A stretch of 64,000 bases of DNA from Planctomycetota bacterium (GTDB lineage Bacteria; Planctomycetota; SZUA-567; H5-PLA8): positions 62,001-126,000 of the forward strand of contig JAKLKQ010000005.1 in the NCBI GenBank assembly GCA_023150555.1. The letters are read 5' to 3'. Under the pieces are notes generated by a model. It worked only from the letters and a program-made list of their open reading frames with translations, was not told the origin of the DNA and did no database searches. Both the position numbers and the translations under genes were made by a program. Shown piece by piece: positions 17,576 to 27,883 of the stretch; the stretch's first letter is position 1, and every line of letters starts with the position of its first letter.

Positions 17576-18148
17576 ATGCCCACGCACGCCGGACAGGCAC
17601 TGGCGCACATTTACGCCGAGGCGCTCTACGACGCCGCGAAGGCCGCGGACGCCGTCGGGCGCACCGAGCAGGAAATCCTGGCCCTCCAGGAGATCCTGAA
17701 CAAGGACGTGCGCCTGCGCCGCTTCGTCGACACGCCCGCCGTGCCGCCGCAGGTGAAGCGCAAGGTGCTCATCGGCGTGCTGAAGGACTTCGCGCCCACG
17801 ACGCTGAACTTCCTCAGCGTGCTGATCAAGAAGCGGCGCGTCGGGCTGCTGGACGCGATCGTGGACGCCTTCCACGAGCACTGCAACCGCAAGGGCGGCT
17901 TCGCCGAGCTGACGCTCGAGACGGCGGTGCCCGCCGACCCCGCGACCGTGGAGAAGCTCAAGACCACGCTCAAGGCGAAGCTAGGCCGCACGATCCTGCT
18001 CAAGACGCGGCAGCGCCCGGAACTGCTGGGCGGCTTCGTCCTGAAGCACGAGGACAAGCAGTGGGACGCATCCTTGCTCAGCCGCCTCACCCGCGCCGTC
18101 GACCAGATGGAGGCGCTGAAGGGCAGCCTGGGCGCGTGGAAGGATTGA
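17576..18148 (+). CDS. atpH: ATP synthase F1 subunit delta
   Basis: The 190-residue delta subunit (OSCP) links the b stalk to the top of F1. It has the N-terminal helical bundle (AHIYAEALYDAAKAAD), TTLNFLSVLIKKRR and the C-terminal LGRTILLKTRQRPELLGGFV segment that identifies the family. It lies between atpF and atpA as usual. Confidence 0.94.
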   Translation: MPTHAGQALAHIYAEALYDAAKAADAVGRTEQEILALQEILNKDVRLRRFVDTPAVPPQVKRKVLIGVLKDFAPTTLNFLSVLIKKRRVGLLDAIVDAFHEHCNRKGGFAELTLETAVPADPATVEKLKTTLKAKLGRTILLKTRQRPELLGGFVLKHEDKQWDASLLSRLTRAVDQMEALKGSLGAWKD

Positions 18149-18219
18149 TCGGATCTTGAAGGGCCCGCCCGCCGGAATGCGGCGGCCGGAACCGGGAACG
18201 AAGAACAGGGAACGACGAC

Positions 18220-19914
<1,695 letters not shown>

Positions 19915-19938
19915 CCGCGAAACGGAAACGGTTCGGAC

Positions 19939-20814
19939 ATGGCGAATACCAAAGAAATCGTCAAGCGCCGCAAGTCGGTGCGCAATACGCGCAAGATCAC
20001 GAAGACCATGGAGATGGTCTCGACGGCGAAGCTTGCCAAGGCCCAGAACGCCGCCCTGGCGGCTCGGCCCTACGCCGACAAGCTGCGCGAGGTGATCGGC
20101 GACCTGGCCGCGTTGAGCGAGGACATCCGCCACCCGCTGCTGGAACGCCACGATCCGGTCAAGAAGGCCGTCGTCATCGTCATGACCGCCGACCGCGGGC
20201 TGTGCGGCGGCTTCAACGGCAACATCCTGCGCGAAGCCAACAGCGTCATTCAGAAGCTGAAGGACCGCGGCGTCGAGTTCGAACTGATCGTGCAGGGCAA
20301 GAAGGGGCGCGGCGCCTTCCGCTACCTGGGCATACCGATCGCCAAGGAATACCTGATGGTCTCGGACAAGCCCGACTACGCGCGGGCCGAGTCCATCGCC
20401 GACGAACTGATCGCGCGCTTCGGACGCAAGGAGATCGACGAGGCCTACGTCGTCTACAGCACCTTCAAGTCGATGGTCAGCCAGAAGCCCCGAACCGACA
20501 TGATCCTGCCGCTCAGCGGCCTGCAGTCCGGCGGGAAGAAGGAAGCCAAGGCCGAGGGCATGGGCTACCTCTTCCATCCGGATCCCAAAACGATCCTGAC
20601 CGAGGTGCTGCCGCTGGTGGTGCGCATGTCGATCTTCACGGCCATGCTGGACAACTGCGCCGGCGAACACGCCGCGCGCCGCCTGGCCATGAAGAACGCC
20701 ACGGACGCGGCCGACGATATGATCAAGATGCTGACGCGCCAGTACAACCGCGCGCGCCAGAGCAAGATCACGCAGGAGATCGCCGAGATCGTCGGCGGCG
20801 CGAACGCGCTTTAA
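19939..20814 (+). CDS. atpG: ATP synthase F1 subunit gamma
   Basis: Gamma forms the rotating central shaft. The 291-residue product begins MANTKEIVKRRKSVRNTRKI and contains VVIVMTADRGLCGGFNGNI (conserved DRGLCGxxN) and the C-terminal helix signature ARRLAMKNATDAADDMI followed by a region ending EIAEIVGGANAL. It is followed 29 bp later by a small non-ATP-synthase gene before atpD. Confidence 0.96.
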   Translation: MANTKEIVKRRKSVRNTRKITKTMEMVSTAKLAKAQNAALAARPYADKLREVIGDLAALSEDIRHPLLERHDPVKKAVVIVMTADRGLCGGFNGNILREANSVIQKLKDRGVEFELIVQGKKGRGAFRYLGIPIAKEYLMVSDKPDYARAESIADELIARFGRKEIDEAYVVYSTFKSMVSQKPRTDMILPLSGLQSGGKKEAKAEGMGYLFHPDPKTILTEVLPLVVRMSIFTAMLDNCAGEHAARRLAMKNATDAADDMIKMLTRQYNRARQSKITQEIAEIVGGANAL

Positions 20815-20843
20815 CGGCGCCCGTCGCTGGGAGGGTGACCGGC

Positions 20844-21155
20844 ATGGACGGCGAAGACGGCAAGCGCCTGGCCGAGCTGGTGAAGGCCGGACGGAAGATC
20901 GAGGCCATCAAGCTGGTCCGCGAATTGACCGGCTGCGGGTTGGCCGAAGGCAAGGCGGCGGTGGAACGCCTGGAGCAGGATCTTGCCGGGCAGGCCCCCG
21001 CAGGTTGGCCTCCGGCGGATCTGCCGGTCGAACAGATCAAGGCGCTGGTGCGGGACGGGAATCTGATCGGGGCCATCAAGGCCTACCGCGAAGCGACGGG
21101 ATGCGGATTGAAAGAAGCGAAGGATGCGGTGGACAAAATCGCCGCGGAACTTTGA
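20844..21155 (+). CDS. Protein of two tandem ribosomal L7/L12 C-terminal-like domains
   Basis: The ATG at 20844 follows a GGGAGGG element at 20829-20835; the product has 103 residues. Two copies of the L7/L12 C-terminal domain pattern are visible: KLVRELTGCGLAEGKAAVE at about residues 22-40 and GAIKAYREATGCGLKEAKDA at about 75-94, each preceded by a short acidic/basic helix (LVKAGRKIEA, LVRDGNLIGA). There is no L7/L12 N-terminal dimerisation domain. The gene is inserted between atpG and atpD with tight spacing (29 and 15 bp), so it is part of the ATP synthase transcript. Its role is unknown; a regulator or assembly partner of F1 is a guess. Confidence 0.85.
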   Translation: MDGEDGKRLAELVKAGRKIEAIKLVRELTGCGLAEGKAAVERLEQDLAGQAPAGWPPADLPVEQIKALVRDGNLIGAIKAYREATGCGLKEAKDAVDKIAAEL

Positions 21156-22604
<1,449 letters not shown>

Positions 22605-22627
22605 GCAACGGAAAAGACGAGGCACCC

Positions 22628-23050
22628 ATGGCCGACAAGACCCTTCACGTCGTCGTCATCACGCCCGCGCGCGCGGTCTTCGAGGACCAAGCCGTCTCGG
22701 TCGTCGTGCCGGCGTTCGACGGCGAGCTGGGCGTGCTGCCCGGCCACGCCGCGCTGATGTCGCTGCTGGGGCCCGGCGGGCTGCGCCTGACGCAGGCCAA
22801 CGGCGCGAAGCTGAGCCTCGCCGTGCGCGGCGGCTTCCTGCAGGTCCACGGCAGCAAGGTCACGGTGCTGACGCCCGAGGCGGTGCCCGTCGAGGACCTG
22901 GACGCCGGCGCCGTGAACAAGGAACTCGCCGAGGCCGAAGGCCAGAAGGCCGTCAGCGACGCGGAGATCAAGCTCCGCGACCAGAAGCTCGCCTGGGCCC
23001 GCGCCCGCCGCAAACTGCTCGAAGCCAACGCCGGCACCCACCGCAACTGA
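22628..23050 (+). CDS. atpC: ATP synthase F1 subunit epsilon
   Basis: The ATG at 22628 gives 140 residues; an open frame upstream inside atpD is a shadow. The N-terminal beta-sandwich is clear (VVVITPARAVFEDQAVSVVV, DGELGVLPGHAAL, LAVRGGFLQVHGSKVTVL) and is followed by two C-terminal helices rich in Ala, Glu, Lys and Arg, the regulatory arm that can inhibit ATP hydrolysis. It closes the operon, 18 bp from a convergent membrane-protein gene. No terminator hairpin is evident in the gap. Confidence 0.95.
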   Translation: MADKTLHVVVITPARAVFEDQAVSVVVPAFDGELGVLPGHAALMSLLGPGGLRLTQANGAKLSLAVRGGFLQVHGSKVTVLTPEAVPVEDLDAGAVNKELAEAEGQKAVSDAEIKLRDQKLAWARARRKLLEANAGTHRN

Positions 23051-23068
23051 TTTCTGGCGTCCCGGCGC

Positions 23069-24970
23069 TCAGCGCTGCAGGGCCTCGCGTTCAATCTGCC
23101 GTTCTTTCATGCGGATCTCCTTGATGAGTTCCGCGCGCAACTTGTCGCTTAACGGCGAGACCACTTCGCTGAGTTCGGCCTGGTCGTCCACTTCCTCCAG
23201 CACCTTACGGGCGCTGTCGGTGTCGTTTAACTGCAGGTACAGGCGGACCAGGTCGCGCACGATCTCCATGTCGAACGGATCGCTGTCGAAGGCTTCTTCC
23301 TGGTGGCCCAGGGCGTTCTCAATGTCGCCCTTGTCCTTGGCGAGGTACGCCAGGCGCGCCTGCGCCATGGCCAGCCAACTGTCGCGGTGCTTGTGCCCCA
23401 GGTACTCGTCGGGAGTGTTGCACAGGCGGATGGCCTCTCCGTAATACTTCAGCGCTTCCTCCGTGTCGCCTCGGTCTTCCAGCAGCCGCCCCAACTGCAG
23501 GTGCGCGCGCGGATGGCGCGGCGCCAGTTCCGTGGTGGCGCGCCAGAAGGCGATCTCGTCGGCGTACAGCGCGTCGCGGCGGTAGGTCAGTAGGCCCAGC
23601 GTGCCCAGCCACAGCACCAGCAGCGCCACCGCCGCCAGGCCGCGCCCCTTCAGCACCGGCCGCGCGTAGGGGCCCACCGCGCCCAGGCGGCAGGCCGCTT
23701 CCTGGAAGAATCCGGCCAGCAGCACGCAGCCCGCCGCGCAGGCCAGATACGCATTGCGGTCCGACCAAATGTCGTACCGCGGGATGATGCTGTTGCTCGG
23801 GGCCAGCGTGACGTAGTACCACAGCACCGCGATCCAGACCCACGGGCGGCGCCGGCCCCACCACGCCGCCAGGCCCACCAGCAGCAGGTGCCCGGCGATG
23901 CAGCCGTAGTAGACCGCGTCGGCCTGCCGGCGGAAGACAAAGTCGTACTCCAGCGACACCTTGTACGGAAAGGGGATGCGTACCCAGTTCCACAGCGTTA
24001 CTGGGATTTGCGTAAGCAGCATAACTTGCGCGTCGTCCCAACGGCTGCTGTACGTGTACATCTCCAGGATGCCGGCGATGTTGTTCCAGATCAGGGCCAG
24101 GATCCCGAAGAAAGCCACCAGGGTGCCGGAGGCCAGAAGCAGCAGCCGGCGCCGCGCGCGCTTCGCCCGTTCCACTGCCACCGCGTCTGCGGCGCCTTCG
24201 GCGTTCGCTTTGCGCGCGCGCATCGCCTTGCGCGCGACGGGCGGCACCGCCAGCCAGATCGAGACCGGGATCAGCGGCAGGTACAGCAGGTGGATCTCCT
24301 TGAAGCCGCTGGACAGGACTGCGCACCCCAGCGCGGCCACCGCCAGGTGCACGCGCTGCGTGCTGGGGACCGCCGCGCGGCCCAGGCCGCCGTCGGGCAT
24401 GATCGCCTGCGCCGCAAGGGCCCACGTCCACAGGAAGAACGCGCCGCCCCAGCCGTTGGCGCGCGCCATCACGTAGGCGACGGGTTCGGTGGCCACCGGA
24501 TGCACCGCGAACAGCAGCGCGGCGTACAGCGGAAGGTATGACCGCGTGGCGTTCCAGCCCGGCGCCAGGGCCGTGTCGCGCAGCCCCGCGCGCCGCAGGC
24601 TGCGGTGCGTGTGCATCAGCAGCGTGGAGACCACCGCGTACAGCCCCGCCACCGCCACCAGGTGCCCGACGAGGTTGAAGACGTGGTAGCCGATGGGATT
24701 CAGGCCGCCCAACTGCCAGTTTGCGTACATCGTCAGCGTCAGGAACGGCCGGTGCAGCATCATGTGGAGGATGCCGTGTTCGAGCGACTCCACGCTGAGC
24801 TTGCTGGCGTTCAGGATGGCCAGGTCGTCCTGGTAGAAGACGCCGCTGATCACCGGATGGTGCGCGATGGCGGCAACGAAGACCGCAGCCAGCATCTCCC
24901 ACAGCGGCTGGTGCGCGCGCGGAAGGCCCGCGCCGCCGGAGCGCGAATTCGACAACGGGGTGGTGGCCAT
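23069..24970 (-). CDS. Polytopic GT-C/TMTC-like membrane protein with C-terminal TPR repeats
   Basis: The 633-residue protein has about ten to eleven hydrophobic segments in residues 25-470, and the first periplasmic loop carries FYQDDLAILN, an acidic pair like that of GT-C glycosyltransferases. HPVATEPVAYVMARANGW and IIPRYDIWSDRNAYLA resemble the TMTC/O-mannosyltransferase-like bacterial proteins. Residues about 480-600 are TPR repeats (PRAHLQLGRLLEDRGDTEEA, ALKYYGEAIRL, AQARLAYLAKDKGDIENA). A role in protein or glycan glycosylation is likely by family, but the substrate is unknown. It converges with atpC. Confidence 0.75.
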   Translation of the reverse strand: MATTPLSNSRSGGAGLPRAHQPLWEMLAAVFVAAIAHHPVISGVFYQDDLAILNASKLSVESLEHGILHMMLHRPFLTLTMYANWQLGGLNPIGYHVFNLVGHLVAVAGLYAVVSTLLMHTHRSLRRAGLRDTALAPGWNATRSYLPLYAALLFAVHPVATEPVAYVMARANGWGGAFFLWTWALAAQAIMPDGGLGRAAVPSTQRVHLAVAALGCAVLSSGFKEIHLLYLPLIPVSIWLAVPPVARKAMRARKANAEGAADAVAVERAKRARRRLLLLASGTLVAFFGILALIWNNIAGILEMYTYSSRWDDAQVMLLTQIPVTLWNWVRIPFPYKVSLEYDFVFRRQADAVYYGCIAGHLLLVGLAAWWGRRRPWVWIAVLWYYVTLAPSNSIIPRYDIWSDRNAYLACAAGCVLLAGFFQEAACRLGAVGPYARPVLKGRGLAAVALLVLWLGTLGLLTYRRDALYADEIAFWRATTELAPRHPRAHLQLGRLLEDRGDTEEALKYYGEAIRLCNTPDEYLGHKHRDSWLAMAQARLAYLAKDKGDIENALGHQEEAFDSDPFDMEIVRDLVRLYLQLNDTDSARKVLEEVDDQAELSEVVSPLSDKLRAELIKEIRMKERQIEREALQR

Positions 24971-25036
24971 GGAGGCAGAAGCGTAGCGGCAGGCGCGCGG
25001 CGTGGCAATGTCAGCGCGCGAACGCGCGTTGTGTGC

Positions 25037-25840
25037 TCAATCCTCTTCCGGCGCGCGGCGGCTCAGCGACCACGTCGCGAGGCTCAGGGCGGCAACCGCC
25101 AGGCTGAACCGCACGTGCAGGCCGTACACGGCCCAGAACCCGTTCTCCTTCTGGTCCATCGCCACGGCCTGCGGTTCGCGGTTCTCCTCGGCCAGCGGCG
25201 TGAAGCGGCCGGGCTCCAGCAGCGCGAAGACCAGGATCGGGAACAGCACCCCAGCCAGCAGCACCGCGCCGCGTGCCCAGCGGTCCAGCGTGCGGCCCAG
25301 GGTGCCGCGGCGCGCGCCGTCGGGTGACGGCGCTGGCGACCAGGCGGGCTGGCCCAGCCGCGCGGCCACCGGGTTTAGGTGCGTAACCAGCGCCTCGCGA
25401 AAGGGCGCCTCGCGCGGCAGGTGCACGAGATCGATGCGCAGCGCCACACCTGCGCCGGCCAGGCGCAGCGCTCCGTCGGATTCGACCGCCATCGTCTCGA
25501 TGCGTTCCCACGGCAGCACCGCCGCGCCCAGGCCCCAGCGCGTCCAGCCGCTCCACGCCAGGCCCTGGCCGGCGCAGCGCAGGCACGGCGTGCCCAGCGC
25601 GTACCCCGCCGCCGCCGCAAGCCACGAGACGCACGCCAGCACGCCCAGCCCCAACAGGGGTTCGTTGTCGCGCAGGCGCCAGGAGACCGGATTGCGGAAG
25701 CCGTCGGCCAGCACCGCCAGCGCGAAGTACGTCAGCAGGATCGCCAGTACGGTGGCCATGGTGCGCGCCAGGCGCAGCGGGCCGCTCAGCGAGCTGTAAC
25801 TCGTTTCCGAAGGCGGCGCTGCGGGCGCGGTGTCGGTCAT
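25037..25840 (-). CDS. Membrane protein of unknown function
   Basis: The ATG at 25840 has AAAGGA 4-10 nt upstream and gives 267 residues; the frame extends to 26026 without support. Four hydrophobic segments are visible: LARTMATVLAILLTYFALAV, GLGVLACVSWLAAAAGYALG, GAVLLAGVLFPILVFALLEP and VRFSLAVAALSLATWSL. Between the second and third lies a soluble part (WERIETMAVESDGALRLAG...VALRIDLVHLP) with the alternating pattern of a PH-like domain. I do not recognise a family. It stands alone, upstream of nothing on its strand except the gap leading to tRNA-Thr. Confidence 0.65.
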   Translation of the reverse strand: MTDTAPAAPPSETSYSSLSGPLRLARTMATVLAILLTYFALAVLADGFRNPVSWRLRDNEPLLGLGVLACVSWLAAAAGYALGTPCLRCAGQGLAWSGWTRWGLGAAVLPWERIETMAVESDGALRLAGAGVALRIDLVHLPREAPFREALVTHLNPVAARLGQPAWSPAPSPDGARRGTLGRTLDRWARGAVLLAGVLFPILVFALLEPGRFTPLAEENREPQAVAMDQKENGFWAVYGLHVRFSLAVAALSLATWSLSRRAPEED

Positions 25841-26071
25841 CGAATCCTTTTGCGGCTTGCGCGATACGTAGGAAGCGCAGGCATGCGGCGGCTCGCGGCA
25901 ACGCCGCGCTTCGACCATGCTCCATGAAGCGGGGCTTCTGTCAACCCGTTGAATCCAGGCGGGTTGTGGCGAAGGGGCGGTGGGCGAATGGACTGGCAAC
26001 GGAGCGGGGGATCGAGTACCTTTCAATCTTCCGCCGCGTGACGCAGTACGGTGCGTGGCGCACCCCTTGAA

Positions 26072-26146
26072 GCCATCTTAGCTCAGCGGTAGAGCAGTGC
26101 TTTCGTAAAGCACAGGTCCTGGGTTCGAATCCCAGAGATGGCTCCA
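26072..26146 (+). tRNA. tRNA-Thr (anticodon CGT)
   Basis: A full cloverleaf is present: acceptor GCCATCT paired with AGATGGC, D-arm GCTC/GAGC, anticodon stem GTGCT/AGCAC with loop TTCGTAA (anticodon CGT at 26104-26106), T-arm CTGGG-TTCGAAT-CCCAG, discriminator T, and CCA encoded at 26144-26146. It reads threonine codon ACG. Confidence 0.96.
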
Positions 26147-26712
26147 TGTAATCGACTGTCAATATAGGGTTGCAGGACTGCATTCGGAGCGCTGGTGCCG
26201 GACCACAATTTGTATCTCCGCTTTATTTCCGCCTCCGACGGCTCCGAAGTATGGACTCACCCCTTGGGTGCGGGAGAAGACACGAGAGGATTTTATTACC
26301 AAACGTGGGTGAACGCATTAAATAGTGGCTTCCGCTTCGCTACGGGCTAGCGCTCGCACGATCCAGTAGCACCCCCTTTCAATTGTCGGGCGTCACCGAC
26401 CGGAGCCACTTTTCATTGGTGTTGCAGTTGGAGCGTGGCGGTGCCATTTCCTTTTGCGGTTTTTCAGTTTTTTTGGATCTTGCCGTTTTCAGTTTGCCGT
26501 TTTCCTTTCCTCGCTCCTGTTGTCTGCACTTCGCGCAACGTAACACCCTTCGTTCACGTAAACCCTATTTGCACAGCGCGCAGCACCGCGTGCAAAAGCG
26601 TCGTAAGTCCAATGATTACGTAGCGGAATCGCCGCTGCACCTTGTTTGAATCGAGAAAAGATCGATACAAATCGCTATGTGCACTCCAGCACCTCGCGCA
26701 GCACCACGTGAT

Positions 26713-26749
26713 TCGCGAAATCTCGCGACCAGCTCGCGAAATTTCGCGA
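26713..26749. repeat. Two 16-bp palindromes spaced 21 bp
   Basis: TCGCGAAATTTCGCGA at 26734-26749 is a perfect 16-bp palindrome. TCGCGAAATCTCGCGA at 26713-26728 is the same site with one changed base. Start-to-start distance is 21 bp, two helical turns, with a 5-bp spacer. This looks like a double operator or partition-type binding site, although the protein is not known. Confidence 0.6.
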
Positions 26750-26845
26750 CTGACATTTTTCGGCAGCGAAAAGCAACGCGCGTCATACGATCTCGTAAGT
26801 CGTTATTTTTCGCGCGGGAATTCGGCGCATTGCACTTCGTGGCTA

Positions 26846-26882
26846 TGACGAAACGTCACAGTGTCGATGTGACGTTTTGTCA
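26846..26882. repeat. 15-bp inverted repeat hairpin
   Basis: TGACGAAACGTCACA at 26846-26860 pairs with TGTGACGTTTTGTCA at 26868-26882 (one G-T pair) around loop GTGTCGA. Each arm itself contains TGACG/CGTCA. No T-tract follows, so a classical terminator is unlikely; an operator or small structured RNA is possible. Confidence 0.55.
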
Positions 26883-27086
26883 CATGCGCGAGGGCCTGTG
26901 ACGCGCCCTTTTTACCGCAGAGATCGCGGAGAACGGCGAGGCGGTGCCTTAGTCTGCGCGGCTCGGACGGAGCCTCGCCCTCCCAGAGCGTCGCGTGAGG
27001 AGTGCCCGGAAACGACGAGAGCGGCCCGCTGCGCGGCCGCTCTCGTGAAGTCCTACCGGTTTACCCGTTGCCGGGGTTGTCTTTAA

Positions 27087-27133
27087 TGGAGCGGGTGAAG
27101 GGGCTCGAACCCTCGACTTCGACCTTGGCAACG
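27087..27133 (-). other. Attachment site: 3' fragment of tRNA-Gly(GCC)
   Basis: Read on the minus strand, this is the 3' part of a glycine tRNA: anticodon loop TTGCCAA (27125-27131, anticodon GCC), T-arm GAGGG-TTCGAGC-CCCTT, acceptor strand ACCCGC, discriminator T and CCA at 27087-27089. The 5' half is absent: homology stops at the anticodon loop. This is the displaced tail left by a tyrosine recombinase that recombines at the anticodon loop. The rebuilt tRNA-Gly should lie on the minus strand at the right end of the prophage. Confidence 0.8.
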
Positions 27134-27250
27134 AAAATTCCGGCCCTGACCCTAACGGGCAAAATCATCCCAAGACATGCCCTGAATTTGAGTTAGAAGA
27201 AAACGCTTGTTCCACATTTTACCCTCACATACACCAAAAGGAGGCAAAAG

Positions 27251-27272
27251 GTGGCCCCTGGAGTGGCCCCTG
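27251..27272. repeat. Direct repeat pair near the attachment site (integrase arm-site candidates)
   Basis: GTGGCCCCTG occurs at 27251-27260 and again at 27263-27272, a 12-bp period, about 120 bp inside the junction. Short direct repeats at this distance from a tRNA core are typical arm-type sites of tyrosine integrases. No gene is seen in the surrounding 27134-27387 stretch. Confidence 0.5.
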
Positions 27273-27387
27273 CTCCGATACCCTAACATTGGAACAGATA
27301 CGAAACGCAATTTCCGCGTGCTCCGAGATTCCAAAGCCCCTCCGTGAGGCCATCCTCAAGCTGCTCGAACTAACCAGGCAGGAGTAA

Positions 27388-27861
27388 TCAAGAGGCTGCT
27401 TTTCTGGTCACTACTCGCTTTAGTGCGCGTGAAACGTCCCTGCAAAGGGCCTCCAGGTTCTCGTCGAACGCCGGCCGAAACACCAACGCCGCGCAGCCAC
27501 GGGAAAGCATCAGGTTCAGCCCCTTCTCCTGATTGGCGCGGTAATCCGTGCGCACGCCGATCACCGGAATCCCCTTTGCGCAGGCATAACCGATCTCGAA
27601 GGAGGTGCCGCTATCGGAATCACACCCATCAAGCCATGCTACTAACGCATCGGAAGCAGCAATGGCGTCAACGCACGCCTTGTAGATCACTCCGAAGGTG
27701 CGTGGATCGTTGAATCGTCCGTGGTGCTTGAAGTCCTGCGGTAGCAGAACCTCTATCTCAGGCATCTGCCGGGCCAGAGCCTCGGCAACCGCTCGGTTGG
27801 TTCTGCGCTCCGTTAGGCCAAAGAGCGGCGCAGCTAGGTACACCTTCCGCTTGTCGTTCAT
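27388..27861 (-). CDS. Nucleoside 2-deoxyribosyltransferase-like protein
   Basis: The ATG at 27861 follows GGAGGGGG at a good distance; the product has 157 residues. The pattern YLAAPLFGLTER...AVAEALARQ, ASDALVAWLDGCDSDSG and TSFEIGYACAKGIPVIGV is that of the N-deoxyribosyltransferase family, with Asp71 region and Glu89 (SFEIGYA) as the expected catalytic residues. Members cleave nucleoside or nucleotide glycosidic bonds; some serve as effectors in retron and other anti-phage systems. It lies 22 bp downstream of the helicase gene on the same strand, so the two are probably co-expressed. Defence or nucleotide salvage cannot be told apart from sequence. Confidence 0.8.
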   Translation of the reverse strand: MNDKRKVYLAAPLFGLTERRTNRAVAEALARQMPEIEVLLPQDFKHHGRFNDPRTFGVIYKACVDAIAASDALVAWLDGCDSDSGTSFEIGYACAKGIPVIGVRTDYRANQEKGLNLMLSRGCAALVFRPAFDENLEALCRDVSRALKRVVTRKAAS

Positions 27862-27883
27862 TGGTAACCCCCTCCGATCCAAT

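Larger units (their letters stand above)
26147..27086. other. Gene-free 0.94-kb stretch between tRNA-Thr and the prophage junction
   Basis: I see no credible gene on either strand. Short open frames have poor codon use and no ribosome binding site. Base composition is clearly more AT-rich than the flanking chromosome, with T-rich runs (26460-26520) and a direct repeat TTGCCGTTTTC near 26481-26506. The stretch also holds a pair of TCGCGA-type palindromes and a 15-bp hairpin, listed separately. It could be the eroded remnant of an older element inserted near tRNA-Thr. Confidence 0.6.

Noticed and set aside
25841-26026. N-terminal extension of the membrane protein at 25037
   Set aside because: The extension is Pro/Ser/Arg-rich without homology-like pattern, while the ATG at 25840 has a good AAAGGA site.
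26383-26649. Open frame in the gene-free stretch (about 88 codons)
   Set aside because: Phe/Ser/Arg-rich, no ribosome binding site and no conserved pattern; treated as noncoding.
27002-27196. Short plus-strand frame containing MERVKGLEPSTSTLA
   Set aside because: This peptide arises from reading the tRNA-Gly fragment in the wrong direction; it is not a gene.
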